Below, one piece after another: positions 11,310 to 21,640 of a stretch of DNA of 64,000 bases. The DNA is taken from contig NZ_LSGW01000103.1 in NCBI RefSeq assembly GCF_001643305.1, positions 1 through 64,000 on the forward strand, written 5' to 3'. Under the pieces are notes generated by a model that worked only from the letters and a program-made list of their open reading frames with translations, made no database searches and was not told the origin of the DNA. Made by a program: the position numbers and the translations under genes. Each line of letters opens with the position of its first letter. Within the stretch, counting starts at the first letter, position 1. Source of the DNA: Aeromonas salmonicida subsp. salmonicida (GTDB lineage: Bacteria > Pseudomonadota > Gammaproteobacteria > Enterobacterales > Aeromonadaceae).

Positions 11310-13856
11310 ATGAGGCGAGCACTCGAGTCTGTCTATCAAATCATCTCAAGTCTGTCTCATTCGAGTGGTCAGGGATATTTCGATACCTTTGTGAGTGAAA
11401 TCGCAGCAGCGATCGGGGCCGACTTCGTCCTGATTTCAGGTAGGGATCAAGCGGGGCTGTTTTTCAAGGTCCACGCCGCCCATCCGGCATCTCTCGACAC
11501 CACAAGCTTCACTTTTCCGGTCAGCGCCACCCCGGGGGAAATCACCCTGCAAGAGGGGGAGGCCTGGTTCAGCGACCGCGTCCAGCAGTTGTTCCCCCAT
11601 GCTTCTGTGTTGCAGGCCTGGCACATCCAGGCCTATGCGGGGATCGCCCTCAAGAATGCCCAGGGCGAGACCATCGGCATCTGCAGCGTGCTGTTCAAAC
11701 GGCCGCTCGCCAACATGGACAAGGTGATGGGGCTGTTGCGACTGCTGGCCCCACTGGCCGGCCGTGAGCTGGCGCTGATGTTTCAGCAGCAGCCGGTGCA
11801 GAGCCAGCCCGAGTATCACCATTTCCTGCACACCATGATGTCCCACGCCCCTGTGGGGATCGGCAAGCTGGATCTGGATGGCAAGATCCTCTGGACCAAC
11901 CCGGCCATCGAAAAGATGCTGGGCTACAGCCAGAGCGAGCTGCTGCACCGTACCGCCGCCGAGCTCAACCACCCGGAAGACTGGCTGCGCAGCGTCTCCT
12001 GCTATGCGGAGCTCAAGCGTGGCGAGCGCACCGCCTTCACCCAGGAGAAGCGTTACCTGCATAGAGATGGCCAGGTGCTGTGGGGCCGGGTGACAGTCAC
12101 TCTGGTGCGGGATGAACATTTGCAGCCCGACTACCTGATGGTGGTGCTGGAAAATATCGATCCCCTCAAGCGCCATGCCGAGCAGCTCAAGCTCTCCCAC
12201 CGGGTCTATGACAACCTCTCTGAAGCCATTCTGGTATGTGATGCCGACAGTCGCATCATCTCGGTCAATCCGGCGTTCGAGCAGATCACCGGTTACAGCG
12301 GGGAGGAGGTGTGCGGCCAGCGTCCCAGCATGCTCAAATCCGGGCTGCACGATCAGGCCTTCTATGCCGACATGTACCATGCGCTGGAGCGGGTGGGCGT
12401 CTGGCGGGGGGAGGTGTGGAACAAGCGCAAGAATGGCAAGCTCTACCCCCAGCAGCTGATGATCAGCACCTTGCGGGAAGGGGGCAAGATCAGCCAGTAC
12501 ATAGGCATCTTCAGCGATCTCTCCCAGACCAAGCTGGCGGAGCAGAAGATCGCTGCCCAGGCCAACTACGACAACCTCACCGGCCTGCCCAACCGCTGGC
12601 TGTTTGGTCGCTGCCTCACCCGTTTCTGCGAGCGGGGCGAGCGCTTCGCGCTCATGGTACTGGATCTCAACAACTTCAAGGCGGTCAACAACAGCATGGA
12701 TCACCACGCTGGTGATGCCCTGCTGCGAGAGGTATCGGATCGGCTGGTGAGCCGGGTGCGCACCGAAGATCTGGTGGCCCGCATCGGCGGCGACGAGTTC
12801 GCGTTTTTGGTGCCCGGCATCGTCAACCGCCGTCAGGCTGAGGTATTCGCCAAACAGGTGATCGGCGGCTTTGCCCGCCCCTTCATGCTGGCCAACCAGC
12901 ACCTCTATGTGACGGCGACCATAGGCATCACCCTCTGCCCGGGGGATGGTGTCGAGAGCGACGAGCTGCTGCGCAACGCCGAACAAGCGCTGTTTGCCGC
13001 CAAGCGGCAGGGACGCCTGCTCGGCAGCTACTGCGCCTCCATGCGCGAAGAGGTGCGCCAGCGTCACCAGATGCAGCAGGATCTGGCGGAGGCCATCAAG
13101 CTGGAGCAGCTGACCATGGCCTATCAGCCCATCTGGGACAACCGCAGCGGCCGGGTCGCCAAGCTGGAGGCGCTGGTGCGCTGGTATCACCCGCACTGGG
13201 GTCAGGTCTCGCCGGCGGACTTCATTCCGCTGGCGGAGGAGGCGGGGCTCATCCAGGGGCTGGGGGCGCTGGTGCTCTGGCAGTCCTGCCGGGATCTGGC
13301 GCGGTTGCAGCAATCCGGCTTCCCGGATCTGCAGATGTCCATCAACCGTTCCACCCTGGAGTTCCAGACTATAGACCCGGAGGCGAGCGAGTGGCTCAAG
13401 GTGATCCACCACTTCGGGCTCGACCCCTGTGACATCGTCATCGAGATCACCGAATCTCTGCTGATGGAGACCAGCGATCAGCACAGGGTACGGATCGATG
13501 CCCTGCGCGAGGCGGGTTGCAAGCTGGCCATCGACGACTTCGGCACCGGCTATTCGGCCCTCAACTATCTTCGCAACTTCCCTGTGGATCTGGTCAAGAT
13601 TGACAGGGCCTTCGTGCGCCATATCCCGTTCAACGAACAGGACAGGCTGCTGCTCGACGGCATCATCAACATAGTGCACAACCTCGGCATGCAGGTGGTG
13701 ATCGAGGGGGTGGAGACCCGCGAGCAGCTCAACTTCCTCTGCCAGAAGGGATGTGCCTTCACTCAGGGTTTCCTGCTCAGCCGCCCGCTGGCCTATGACG
13801 ATCTGGTCGAATATCTGCAACTCAACGACAAGAGCATGTTCCTGCAGATCAGCTAG
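11310..13856 (+). CDS. GAF-PAS-PAS-GGDEF-EAL cyclic-di-GMP turnover protein
   Basis: An 848-residue cytoplasmic sensor and signalling enzyme. The N-terminal ~170 residues look like a GAF domain; two PAS domains follow (about 175-290 and 295-415). The GGDEF domain has an intact GGDEF at 493-497 and the EAL domain an intact EAL at 620-622, with later ESLLME, DDFGTGYS, KIDRAFV and EGVET motifs of active phosphodiesterases. Both activities are therefore possible; which dominates cannot be read from sequence. No membrane helix was seen. It converges on a solute-binding protein gene 7 bases away. The gene sits between prlC and rsmJ, which are neighbours in E. coli. Confidence 0.93.
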   Translation: MRRALESVYQIISSLSHSSGQGYFDTFVSEIAAAIGADFVLISGRDQAGLFFKVHAAHPASLDTTSFTFPVSATPGEITLQEGEAWFSDRVQQLFPHASVLQAWHIQAYAGIALKNAQGETIGICSVLFKRPLANMDKVMGLLRLLAPLAGRELALMFQQQPVQSQPEYHHFLHTMMSHAPVGIGKLDLDGKILWTNPAIEKMLGYSQSELLHRTAAELNHPEDWLRSVSCYAELKRGERTAFTQEKRYLHRDGQVLWGRVTVTLVRDEHLQPDYLMVVLENIDPLKRHAEQLKLSHRVYDNLSEAILVCDADSRIISVNPAFEQITGYSGEEVCGQRPSMLKSGLHDQAFYADMYHALERVGVWRGEVWNKRKNGKLYPQQLMISTLREGGKISQYIGIFSDLSQTKLAEQKIAAQANYDNLTGLPNRWLFGRCLTRFCERGERFALMVLDLNNFKAVNNSMDHHAGDALLREVSDRLVSRVRTEDLVARIGGDEFAFLVPGIVNRRQAEVFAKQVIGGFARPFMLANQHLYVTATIGITLCPGDGVESDELLRNAEQALFAAKRQGRLLGSYCASMREEVRQRHQMQQDLAEAIKLEQLTMAYQPIWDNRSGRVAKLEALVRWYHPHWGQVSPADFIPLAEEAGLIQGLGALVLWQSCRDLARLQQSGFPDLQMSINRSTLEFQTIDPEASEWLKVIHHFGLDPCDIVIEITESLLMETSDQHRVRIDALREAGCKLAIDDFGTGYSALNYLRNFPVDLVKIDRAFVRHIPFNEQDRLLLDGIINIVHNLGMQVVIEGVETREQLNFLCQKGCAFTQGFLLSRPLAYDDLVEYLQLNDKSMFLQIS

Positions 13857-13863
13857 CAGATGA

Positions 13864-14604
13864 TCACTCTGCCGGTTTCAGCTTGTCCTGCCTGCCCTTC
13901 AGTGTCTGATAGTCTTCACCGAGATAACGCAGATAGATACGATCCAGAATCCCCTCTTCCAGCATCTGCTGCAGGGCCTTGTTGTACGCGGGCAGCAGTG
14001 TTGCCCTCTGCTCGCCAAAGCAGAGGTAGAGCGGAGTCGAGTCGATGAAGGGAGAGAGGGCGCGGATCTGGACATCTTGCTCCTTCGACAAGATGGGGGC
14101 AGAGAAGTAATCCAGGATGATCATGTCGACCCGGCTCTTTTCGAGCAGCAACAGCAGCTGCTTGTCCGAGTGCGCCTTGATTGGCACCCAGCCGGTATGG
14201 TTCTTGATTTTCTCCGTGTAGTCATAACCCCTGACCATGCCGACCTTCATCCCTTTGGCCAAGTCCCATGAGAAACGTTGCAAGGGGCTGTCGGCGCGCA
14301 CATAGGCGGCCAGTGGATAAAAAGCGGTAGCGAGATTCGAGTGATGACACTCGGACAGCGGGGCATTATCCAGAATGCCGTCGGCGAGCCGGGTTCTGAC
14401 ATATTGCTCGCAACGCCCCCAGGGTAACTCGATCAGGGTGAGATTCATCTCCAGACGTCGGGCAACCTCCCGATGGATCTCCACCGATATCCCCTCGGTC
14501 AGACGTCCCTGCTCCGCATAGGAGAAGGGGGGCCAGTCTACCCCGCATACCTTCAGGTCTGTGCTGCTCTGAGCAGCGAGCAGCAGGGCGATGAGCAGGT
14601 GCAT
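13864..14604 (-). CDS. Periplasmic solute-binding protein, family 3 type
   Basis: A 246-residue protein resembling amino-acid-type ABC solute-binding proteins. A short hydrophobic N-terminal leader ([13 protein letters not shown]) suggests export. Family-like segments are [20 protein letters not shown] and GVVR-like GMVRGYDY, with VDMIILD in the second lobe. No permease or ATPase gene is near, so it may be an orphan sensor or binding protein. It converges with the GGDEF/EAL gene, stop to stop within 7 bases. Ligand unknown. Confidence 0.75.
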   Translation of the reverse strand: MHLLIALLLAAQSSTDLKVCGVDWPPFSYAEQGRLTEGISVEIHREVARRLEMNLTLIELPWGRCEQYVRTRLADGILDNAPLSECHHSNLATAFYPLAAYVRADSPLQRFSWDLAKGMKVGMVRGYDYTEKIKNHTGWVPIKAHSDKQLLLLLEKSRVDMIILDYFSAPILSKEQDVQIRALSPFIDSTPLYLCFGEQRATLLPAYNKALQQMLEEGILDRIYLRYLGEDYQTLKGRQDKLKPAE

Positions 14605-14681
14605 GGGGTTTTCCTCCCTACAGCGATGGAAAGGGGCTGTGGTACACTCGGTTCACTGAACTTAGAACGCCTTCAAAGACC

Positions 14682-15431
14682 ATGCAAATCCTCCTCGAAG
14701 ACCCCACCAAGGCCGCGCAGGCACAAGTGCTGGCCAGCCAGCTGAACCAGACCGACTATCCCCAGTTTGCGCTGGTGTTTACTCCTGAGCGGCTGGAGCT
14801 GCGCAAGCTGGACGAACCCAAGCTGGGGGCCGTCTATGTGGACTTCGTGGAAGGGGCGGTGGCCCATCGCCGCAAGTTTGGCGGCGGGCGCGGTCAATCC
14901 ATTGCCAAGGCGGTCGGGCTTAAGGCCGGTGCAATGCCTACCGTGGTGGATGCCACCGCCGGGCTCGGCCGCGACGCCTTCGTGCTGGCCTCCCTCGGCT
15001 GCAAGGTGACCCTGATTGAGCGCAGTCCCGTGGTGGCGGCCCTGTTGCAAGATGGATTGATGCGGGCGGCACAGGATCCCGAGATAGGTCCCTGGGTCAG
15101 CGAGCGGATGCGCCTGCTGCAAGGGCCGGCGGTGGACAACCTGCTGGCGTTGCCGGAGCGGCCCGATGTCATCTACCTCGATCCCATGTTCCCTCACAAG
15201 CAAAAGTCGGCGCTGGTGAAGAAAGAGATGCGGGTGTTCCAGTCGCTGGTGGGGCCGGATCTCGACGCCGATGCCCTGCTGCCGGCCGCGCTGCAGATGG
15301 CGGACAAGCGGGTGGTGGTGAAGCGCCCCGACTACGCAGGCTGGCTCAACGAGCACAAGCCCAGCATGGCCATCGAGACCAAGAGCAACCGCTTCGACGT
15401 CTACGTGATGGCTGCGCTGGCGGCGGGTTAA
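14682..15431 (+). CDS. rsmJ: 16S rRNA (guanine-1516-N2)-methyltransferase RsmJ
   Basis: RsmJ methylates G1516 of 16S rRNA. The 249-residue product shows the SAM-binding motif [13 protein letters not shown] (about 88-100), the catalytic-type motif [13 protein letters not shown] and RKFGGGRGQ typical of the YhiQ family. The start at 14682 has only a weak ribosome binding site but matches the family N terminus. Usually it is paired with prlC; here it has its own 77-base upstream gap. Confidence 0.94.
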   Translation: MQILLEDPTKAAQAQVLASQLNQTDYPQFALVFTPERLELRKLDEPKLGAVYVDFVEGAVAHRRKFGGGRGQSIAKAVGLKAGAMPTVVDATAGLGRDAFVLASLGCKVTLIERSPVVAALLQDGLMRAAQDPEIGPWVSERMRLLQGPAVDNLLALPERPDVIYLDPMFPHKQKSALVKKEMRVFQSLVGPDLDADALLPAALQMADKRVVVKRPDYAGWLNEHKPSMAIETKSNRFDVYVMAALAAG

Positions 15432-15453
15432 CCGCCAGTGTGAGCCGCTGATG

Positions 15454-15492
15454 AAAAAAAAGAGGGCCAACCCAAGGTTGGCCCTCTTTTTT
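15454..15492. terminator. Bidirectional terminator between rsmJ and rof
   Basis: GAGGGCCAACC pairs with GGTTGGCCCTC around a CAA loop, flanked by A and T runs on the two sides, so it can end both the rsmJ (+) and rof (-) transcripts. Confidence 0.9.
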
Positions 15493-15502
15493 CGTACCGG
15501 AT

Positions 15503-15757
15503 TCAGTTGGTTGGGGCGAAGCGGATCAGCTTCTCTTCCCCTTGCCATCTCAGGCGCAGAGTCGCCAGATCCCCCAGGCTGAGTCGCTCGCCACTGTGCA
15601 GCAGCAGATACTCGACACCCTCGCTGGCTTCGATGGTGCGGATCTTGTCATCCCACTGGTGGCCATCGCGACTGGCGAGGGTCACCGGTAATTGCCAGCT
15701 GGCGGCAATTTCAAGCCAGTCGTAGAGATCGCAGCTGATGGGTTGGTAATCCGGCAT
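15503..15757 (-). CDS. rof: Rho-binding antiterminator Rof
   Basis: An 84-residue protein of the Rof/YaeO family, which binds Rho and inhibits termination. Conserved features are YQPISCDLYDWLEIA at the start, then LASRDG, GVEYLLLHSGE and a beta-rich Sm-like fold pattern. ATG at 15757 (MPDYQP) is chosen because GGGAG lies 6 bases upstream. The gene lies downstream of gppA on the same strand; the Rho gene is 3.5 kb away, which may be chance. Confidence 0.85.
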   Translation of the reverse strand: MPDYQPISCDLYDWLEIAASWQLPVTLASRDGHQWDDKIRTIEASEGVEYLLLHSGERLSLGDLATLRLRWQGEEKLIRFAPTN

Positions 15758-15787
15758 GATCGGCTCCCAAACGAGCAAGTTTCTGTG

Positions 15788-17278
15788 TCAGGCTTCCAGC
15801 AAGCGAGTAGGCCAGCCCATCTTCTGCTGGCGTTCCACTTCGAGACGCAATTCGCTGGCGCGCAGGTAGTGTTCGTCCATCCACCCCTTGGGCAGGGTCA
15901 GGGTCAACGCCTCTTCCTCGGCCTGCAGGGTGAAGTTGGGTACTGTGCCCTGGGTACGGCGCATGCAGAGGATCAGCGAGATGCGCAGGATGCGGGCCAA
16001 CCGGATCGCCTGACGACCCGTGACGGCACCCTGTTTTTCCAGGGTTTCCAGCTTGAATTCATCCCGCTGGTTGAACAGCAGGGCCGACAACAACTTCTTC
16101 TGTGCAGGGGTAAAACCCGGCATGTCGATGTTGTCTATGATATAGGCCGCGTGTTGTGGGGCCTTCTTGTACTCGATACAGAGGCCAATCTCGTGCAGCA
16201 GGGCCGCATAACGCAGGATAGGGCGACCGTAACGTTTGGATAGGCGCCAGGCCGGTTGCAGCTGATTGAACGCTTCTATGGCGGTGTCACGTACCCGCTC
16301 GGCGTGCTCTTTATCCAGCTGATAGCAGCTGATGAGGCTGTCGGCGGTACGATCCCGGGCATCGCAGTCGTGATTGTTGCCAAGCAGACCGTAGATAAGC
16401 CCTTCGCGCAAGGCACCGCCCGCCAGGGTCATGCTCTCTATGTTCAGGGTTTCGAAGATGGCGATCAGGATGGCGAGACCGGAGGGGAACACGGTCAGCC
16501 GCTCGGCCGCCAGTCCTTCCAGCTGTAGCCGGTCCAGCCTGCCGCAGGCGATGGCCTGACCCATCAGCTCCTGCAACTTGGGCAGGGTGACCCGCTCGCT
16601 CTTCCCTTGCGCCAGCATGATCTCCTGCAGCGCCTGTACAGTGCCGGAGGCGCCGACGCAGGTGCGCCAGCCAAGGACGCAGTAATCTTCCGCCACCTTC
16701 TCCAGCACCGCCTTGGCAGCGGCAATCGCCTGCGCAAAGCGGGCTTCACTCAGCTCGCCATCACCGAAGTGGTTGTTGAGCCAGGTGACGCAGCCCATGT
16801 GCAGGCTGTTGAGCAGTTTCGCTTCGCTGTGCTCGCCAATCACCAGCTCTGTGCTGGCGCCGCCGATGTCGATCACCAGCCGGTTGCCTTCCCCGGCCGA
16901 GGTCCAGGACACACCCTCGTAGATGGTCTTGGCCTCTTCCTCGCCAGAGATGATCTCTATGCTGTGGTTGAGCACCCGTTCCGCTTCGCTCAGGAACTCG
17001 TCGACGTTGGTGGCAAGGCGCAGTGTGGCCGTGCCCACCACCCGTATATTGTCGGCCGGAATGTCCTGCAGCTGCTCGGAGAACAGACGCAGGCAGTCCC
17101 AGCCCCGCTCCATGGCGGCACGGCTGAGACGAAATTCCGGATCGAGCCCGGCGGCGAGGCGAACCTTGCGCTTGACCTTGGTGACGGTGCGCAGGGCACC
17201 GGCGACCTCGCGCACCACCAGCATGTGAAAGCTGTTGGAGCCGAGGTCAATGGCGGCATAGAGAGGCGAGTTGTGCAA
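15788..17278 (-). CDS. gppA: Guanosine pentaphosphate phosphohydrolase / exopolyphosphatase GppA
   Basis: Converts pppGpp to ppGpp in the stringent response and belongs to the Ppx/GppA actin-like family. Family motifs are YAAIDLGSNSFHMLV (phosphate 1 loop), VVGTATLR, ISGEEEA, VIDIGGASTELV and LAGGALREGL. I place the start at TTG 17278 (LHNSPLYAAIDLG, 496 residues), because AAGGA lies 9 bases upstream right at the rhlB stop and the length then fits E. coli GppA (494). An ATG at 17335 inside rhlB would add 19 unmatched residues. The rhlB-gppA order is the same as in E. coli. Confidence 0.92.
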   Translation of the reverse strand: MHNSPLYAAIDLGSNSFHMLVVREVAGALRTVTKVKRKVRLAAGLDPEFRLSRAAMERGWDCLRLFSEQLQDIPADNIRVVGTATLRLATNVDEFLSEAERVLNHSIEIISGEEEAKTIYEGVSWTSAGEGNRLVIDIGGASTELVIGEHSEAKLLNSLHMGCVTWLNNHFGDGELSEARFAQAIAAAKAVLEKVAEDYCVLGWRTCVGASGTVQALQEIMLAQGKSERVTLPKLQELMGQAIACGRLDRLQLEGLAAERLTVFPSGLAILIAIFETLNIESMTLAGGALREGLIYGLLGNNHDCDARDRTADSLISCYQLDKEHAERVRDTAIEAFNQLQPAWRLSKRYGRPILRYAALLHEIGLCIEYKKAPQHAAYIIDNIDMPGFTPAQKKLLSALLFNQRDEFKLETLEKQGAVTGRQAIRLARILRISLILCMRRTQGTVPNFTLQAEEEALTLTLPKGWMDEHYLRASELRLEVERQQKMGWPTRLLEA

Positions 17279-17291
17279 CTGGGCCTGTCCT

Positions 17292-18581
17292 TCAGCTCTT
17301 GCGTGGCGGACGACGACGGTTGTTGCTGTTGCCACCGCCCTGGCGATCCCGCATGTTGCGGTTCACTGGCTGACGGTTGCGAACGACCCGTTTCGGGGCA
17401 GTCACGTCATCCAGCAGCGCTTCACGGTCATATTTGCTGACCGGGATCGGGTGGTGGATGTACTCCTCGATGGCCGGCAGGTTGAAGGCATAGTCTTCAC
17501 AGGCCAGGCTGATGGAGTGACCGCTCTTGCCGGCACGACCGGTACGACCGATACGGTGTACATAGTCTTCGGCATCGTCGGGCAGGTCGTAGTTGAAGAC
17601 GTGGGTCACATCAGGAATGTGCAGACCACGGGCAGCCACGTCGGTAGCGACCAGTATGTCCAGGGTTCCCTTGGTGAAGTCTTCCAGGATCTTCATCCGC
17701 TTCTTCTGCGGCACGTCACCGGTCAGCAGACCGACGCGGTGACCGTCATTCTCCAGCCACGCATGCACGTCTTCACAGACATGCTTGGTGTTGGCGAAGA
17801 CGATGGCTTTTTCCGGCCACTCTTCTTCCATCAGGGAGAGCAACAGCAGCATCTTGTCTTCGTTGGAGGGGTAGAACAGCTCCTCCTGAATGCGGATGCC
17901 TGTCATCTGCTCCGGCTCTATCTGCACATGTTCCGGGTGGTTCATGTGTTCGTAGGCCAGCTCCTGCACCCGCAGGGAGAGGGTGGCGGAGAACAGCATG
18001 CTCAGACGCTCGGTCGGGGCAGGCATGCGGCGGAACAGGAAGCGGATGTCCTTGATGAAGCCCAGATCGAACATGCGATCCGCTTCATCCAGCACCACGA
18101 CCTGAATGTTGCTCAGATCGATCACCTTGGACTTGAAGTAGTCGATGATGCGACCCGTGGTGCCGATCAGGATGTCGACGCCCTGCTCCAGCACGGCCAG
18201 CTGCTTGTCGTAACCTTCGCCACCGTAGGCGAGGCCGAGTTTCAGGCCGGTGGATGCGGAAATGGTGTCGGCATCGTTGTAGATCTGCACTGCCAGTTCC
18301 CGGGTGGGCGCCATTATGATGGCTCTGGGTTGGTTAACCAGACGGGGATTGCTCAGCGGGTGGGTCAGCAAATAGTTGAATGTCGCAGCCAGGAAGGCAA
18401 TGGTCTTGCCGGTCCCTGTCTGAGCCTGACCGGCGAGGTCATGACCTTCTACCAGCAGTGGCAGAGACAGCGCCTGGATGGGCGTGCAATAGTGAAATCC
18501 CTTTGATTCCAGACCAGCCAGAACTTCGGGTTCGAGGCCCATTTGGGCGAATTTTTCGGTCGTTAAGTGTGTTTTGCTCAT
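17292..18581 (-). CDS. rhlB: ATP-dependent RNA helicase RhlB
   Basis: DEAD-box RNA helicase that works with RNase E in the degradosome. The 429-residue product has AQTGTGKT at 53-60, the [16 protein letters not shown] (DEAD motif), SAT and [13 protein letters not shown] motifs in order. The basic C-terminal tail ([16 protein letters not shown] and RRRPPRKS) is typical for RhlB. It is transcribed away from trxA; gppA follows and is likely translationally coupled. Confidence 0.96.
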   Translation of the reverse strand: MSKTHLTTEKFAQMGLEPEVLAGLESKGFHYCTPIQALSLPLLVEGHDLAGQAQTGTGKTIAFLAATFNYLLTHPLSNPRLVNQPRAIIMAPTRELAVQIYNDADTISASTGLKLGLAYGGEGYDKQLAVLEQGVDILIGTTGRIIDYFKSKVIDLSNIQVVVLDEADRMFDLGFIKDIRFLFRRMPAPTERLSMLFSATLSLRVQELAYEHMNHPEHVQIEPEQMTGIRIQEELFYPSNEDKMLLLLSLMEEEWPEKAIVFANTKHVCEDVHAWLENDGHRVGLLTGDVPQKKRMKILEDFTKGTLDILVATDVAARGLHIPDVTHVFNYDLPDDAEDYVHRIGRTGRAGKSGHSISLACEDYAFNLPAIEEYIHHPIPVSKYDREALLDDVTAPKRVVRNRQPVNRNMRDRQGGGNSNNRRRPPRKS

Positions 18582-18694
18582 GGCGGTAGGTTATCAGGTT
18601 AGGCTTGCAATAATAAACAGGATCATTTCAAATAGGGCAACTATTGCCTTTGTTGATACGTCAATAAAGCCTTAATTACTGACTGGAGTTGGAG

Positions 18695-19021
18695 ATGAGT
18701 GACAAGATTGTTCAGCTGAGCGATGCCAGCTTCGAGGCAGATGTAATCAAAGCCGATGGCGCCGTTCTGGTCGACTTCTGGGCCGAATGGTGTGGTCCGT
18801 GCAAGATGATTGCCCCTATCCTGAACGAAGTCGCCCAAGAGTATGCCGGTCGTGTGACAGTGGCGAAATTGAACATCGATCATAACGCCGACACGCCGCC
18901 CAAGTATGGCATTCGCGGTATTCCGACCCTCTTGCTGTTCAAGAATGGCGAAGTGGCTGCGACCAAGGTCGGCGCCCTGTCCAAGACTCAGCTGAAAGAG
19001 TTTCTGGACGTTAACCTGTAA
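18695..19021 (+). CDS. trxA: Thioredoxin 1
   Basis: Cytoplasmic disulfide reductase of 108 residues. The active site WCGPC has its cysteines at 33 and 36; the cis-proline loop is [14 protein letters not shown] 18695 is chosen ([10 protein letters not shown], family start) after a GGAG; the upstream TTG 18689 adds only two residues. Divergent from rhlB and followed by rho, the same order as in E. coli. Confidence 0.97.
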   Translation: MSDKIVQLSDASFEADVIKADGAVLVDFWAEWCGPCKMIAPILNEVAQEYAGRVTVAKLNIDHNADTPPKYGIRGIPTLLLFKNGEVAATKVGALSKTQLKEFLDVNL

Positions 19022-19029
19022 TAATCAAA

Positions 19030-19062
19030 AAGGAGCGCATTGCAATAATGCGCTCCTTGTGT
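19030..19062 (+). terminator. Terminator after trxA
   Basis: AAGGAGCGCATT (19030-19041) pairs with AATGCGCTCCTT (19047-19058) around a GCAAT loop, followed by a T-rich stretch. It separates trxA from rho. The remaining leader to 19227 has no gene that I can support; autoregulation of rho through its leader is known in E. coli. Confidence 0.88.
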
Positions 19063-19227
19063 TTTATCACCTAGACGCTCATCCCGATTGGTGCTAGCTT
19101 ATCGTTCGTTTGCTAACCTTTTTGCCTGACTCTTTGCTTAGCAGCAGCCTGGCAAGTCAAATCCGATCAGCATCAATCCAGCAGACTGTCTCCTCATTTC
19201 AATCCTTGCTTACAGACTTTCACCACT

Positions 19228-20493
19228 ATGAATCTGACTGAATTAAAGAACACTCCTGTGTCCGAGCTGGTAAAGCTTGGCGAATCCATGGGGTTAGAAA
19301 ATCTGGCTCGGGCGCACAAGAAAGATATTATTTTCGCAATCCTCAAGGCGCACGCCAAGGGTGGCGAGGATATCTTTGGCGACGGTGTGCTGGAAATCCT
19401 GACCGACGGTTTTGGCTTCCTGCGTAGTGCAGATGGCTCCTATCTGGCTGGCCCGGACGATATTTATGTCTCCCCGAGCCAGATCCGCCGTTTCAACCTG
19501 CGAACCGGCGATACTGTTTCCGGCAAAATCCGGCCACCGAAAGAGGGCGAACGTTATTTCGCACTGCTCAAGGTCAACGAGGTCAACTACGACCGTCCGG
19601 AAAACGTCCGCAACAAGATCCTGTTTGAAAACCTTACCCCCCTGCATGCCAACGAACGTCTGCGCATGGAACGGGGTAACGGTTCTACCGAAGATATCAC
19701 AGCCCGTGTGCTGGACCTGGCTTCCCCCATCGGTAAAGGCCAGCGTGGCCTGATCGTGGCGCCGCCCAAGGCCGGTAAGACAATGCTGCTGCAGAACATC
19801 GCCCAGAGCATCGCCTACAACCACCCGGACTGTGAACTGATCGTCCTGCTGATCGACGAGCGTCCGGAAGAAGTGACTGAGATGCAACGCATGGTGAAGG
19901 GTGAAGTGATTGCTTCCACCTTCGACGAGCCTGCTTCCCGTCACGTTCAGGTTGCCGATATGGTTATCGAGAAGGCCAAGCGTCTGGTCGAGCACAAGAA
20001 GGATGTGGTCATCCTGCTGGACTCCATCACCCGTCTGGCCCGCGCCTACAACACTGTCATCCCGTCATCCGGCAAGGTACTGACAGGTGGTGTGGATGCC
20101 AACGCCCTGCACAGACCCAAGCGCTTCTTCGGCGCCGCTCGCAATGTTGAGGAAGGCGGCAGCCTGACCATCATAGCGACCGCGCTGGTGGATACCGGCT
20201 CCAAGATGGACGAGGTTATCTACGAAGAGTTCAAGGGTACCGGCAACATGGAACTGCACCTCTCGCGCAAGATTGCCGAGAAGCGCATCTACCCGGCCAT
20301 CGACATCACCCGTTCCGGCACCCGGAAGGAAGAGTTGCTGACCACCGGTGATGAGCTGCAGAAGATGTGGATCCTGCGCAAGATCATTCATCCCATGGGT
20401 GAGATCGACAGCATAGAGTTCCTGATCGACAAGTTGGCGGCCACCAAGACCAACGACGAATTCTTCGACTCCATGCGGCGTCAGCAGAAGTAA
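19228..20493 (+). CDS. rho: Transcription termination factor Rho
   Basis: Hexameric RNA-dependent ATPase that ends transcription. The 421-residue product starts [14 protein letters not shown], carries the OB-fold RNA motif GFGFLR (61-66), the Walker [13 protein letters not shown] (174-185), Walker [17 protein letters not shown] and the Q-loop region [21 protein letters not shown]. It stands alone after a 206-base gap from trxA. Confidence 0.98.
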   Translation: MNLTELKNTPVSELVKLGESMGLENLARAHKKDIIFAILKAHAKGGEDIFGDGVLEILTDGFGFLRSADGSYLAGPDDIYVSPSQIRRFNLRTGDTVSGKIRPPKEGERYFALLKVNEVNYDRPENVRNKILFENLTPLHANERLRMERGNGSTEDITARVLDLASPIGKGQRGLIVAPPKAGKTMLLQNIAQSIAYNHPDCELIVLLIDERPEEVTEMQRMVKGEVIASTFDEPASRHVQVADMVIEKAKRLVEHKKDVVILLDSITRLARAYNTVIPSSGKVLTGGVDANALHRPKRFFGAARNVEEGGSLTIIATALVDTGSKMDEVIYEEFKGTGNMELHLSRKIAEKRIYPAIDITRSGTRKEELLTTGDELQKMWILRKIIHPMGEIDSIEFLIDKLAATKTNDEFFDSMRRQQK

Positions 20494-20510
20494 TCTGGTT
20501 GGAAAATGAA

Positions 20511-20538
20511 AAACCGCAGCTCATGTCGCGGTTTTTGT
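20511..20538 (+). terminator. Terminator after rho
   Basis: AAACCGC and GCGGTTT form a 7-bp stem around a 10-base loop followed by TTGTTT. Placed 17 bases after the rho stop. Confidence 0.8.
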
Positions 20539-20599
20539 TTATCTATTTTCCGGTCGCCTGAGTAGTATGAAACCTCGATGTCACAAGGATAGGGACGTC

Positions 20600-21607
20600 A
20601 TGAAGCTTGTATTCTGGATATGGCTGGGCTGCTTGATGGCCTTGCCGGCACATGCCTCGCCTCCTTCCCCACCCAGGGCTGCGCTGGTGGCCGATGAAGG
20701 ATTGCAGGGCCATCTCGATTTTCTGGCTGGCCGATTGCAGCAGGGGCAGTTTGCCGCCATCGATACGCTGCTGGACTCCCTGGCCGTGGGCCAGCGGGAA
20801 TATCTGCTGTGCCAGCTGCTGGCCACCCTCGACAAGACTTCCGGGGCCAGTACCCCGGAGCAGCTTGCCTGGGTGCGCGCCCAGGCGGTCAAGGCACCCC
20901 GATGGCTGGTAGAAAAAGAGGTGGATGGCTTTCTGGTCCAGCTGCCCGCCTACGATTTTGCCGCTGCGGCGCGGCTGGTGCTGAACCGCTGGCAACAGCA
21001 GGCCTGGCAGGGCAATTATCGCCAGTTGCTGGCGCAGGACAGCTTCCAGTTCAAGCAGATATACAACAGCCGCAACCCTGAACTTGCCTTGCAGCAAGAG
21101 GTGCTGCTGGCGGTGCTCGATCAGCAGCCTGCCTCTGTTTTGCAGCGTGAAGCCCATCGACTGGCCGCCATGAACATTTTCCTGCCCGATAACCAGCTGC
21201 TGCGACAACTGGTAGAACGCACCGGCGATAGCGCTCTCTATCTAAAGCTGTGGCGTCAACCTGTGGATCACGACAGCGTGGCCGCCCTGAAAAGCGTGGC
21301 TCGTTTTCACCAGGGTCAGGATGCGAGCAGCCTGCTGATCGCCGCCAGCCGCAACAGTCGCCTGAAGCAGCCAGCCTTGCACCAGCTCAGCCAGCTCTCC
21401 CCCTTGCCCGAGGCGGCGCAGCAATTCCTGCTGGCCGAGCTTGGCAATCGCCATTACAGCGGTCAGGTCGCCAGCCTCTTGCTGCAGATGGATGAACCCA
21501 GGTTGCTTGCCCAGTTCGCCGATCGGCTCACACGACAGGAAAAGCGCCATTCGAGTTCAGTGATGCTGCCTGATACGGGTACACCCGCTGCCCAGCCAGG
21601 GTTATAA
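20600..21607 (+). CDS. Exported protein of unknown function, helical-repeat type
   Basis: A 335-residue protein with a clear signal peptide (MKLVFWIWLGCLMALPAHA, cleavage after AHA). The mature part is rich in Leu, Ala and Gln with repeated helix-turn-helix patterns such as LQGHLDFLAGRLQQGQFAAID and HQLSQLSPLPEAAQQFLLAEL-like units, suggesting HEAT/TPR-like solenoid repeats; I do not recognise a named family. ATG 20600 is chosen over 20567 because it begins the signal peptide. It precedes ubiD by 33 bases but no functional link can be claimed. Confidence 0.7.
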   Translation: MKLVFWIWLGCLMALPAHASPPSPPRAALVADEGLQGHLDFLAGRLQQGQFAAIDTLLDSLAVGQREYLLCQLLATLDKTSGASTPEQLAWVRAQAVKAPRWLVEKEVDGFLVQLPAYDFAAAARLVLNRWQQQAWQGNYRQLLAQDSFQFKQIYNSRNPELALQQEVLLAVLDQQPASVLQREAHRLAAMNIFLPDNQLLRQLVERTGDSALYLKLWRQPVDHDSVAALKSVARFHQGQDASSLLIAASRNSRLKQPALHQLSQLSPLPEAAQQFLLAELGNRHYSGQVASLLLQMDEPRLLAQFADRLTRQEKRHSSSVMLPDTGTPAAQPGL

Positions 21608-21640
21608 TGCGGCACCTCCTGAACCCGGTAGGGTACCTGC

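Noticed and set aside
11436-13820. A 794-codon open frame on the strand opposite the GGDEF/EAL gene
   Set aside because: It has no family resemblance and mirrors the codon structure of the real gene; a normal shadow in GC-rich DNA.
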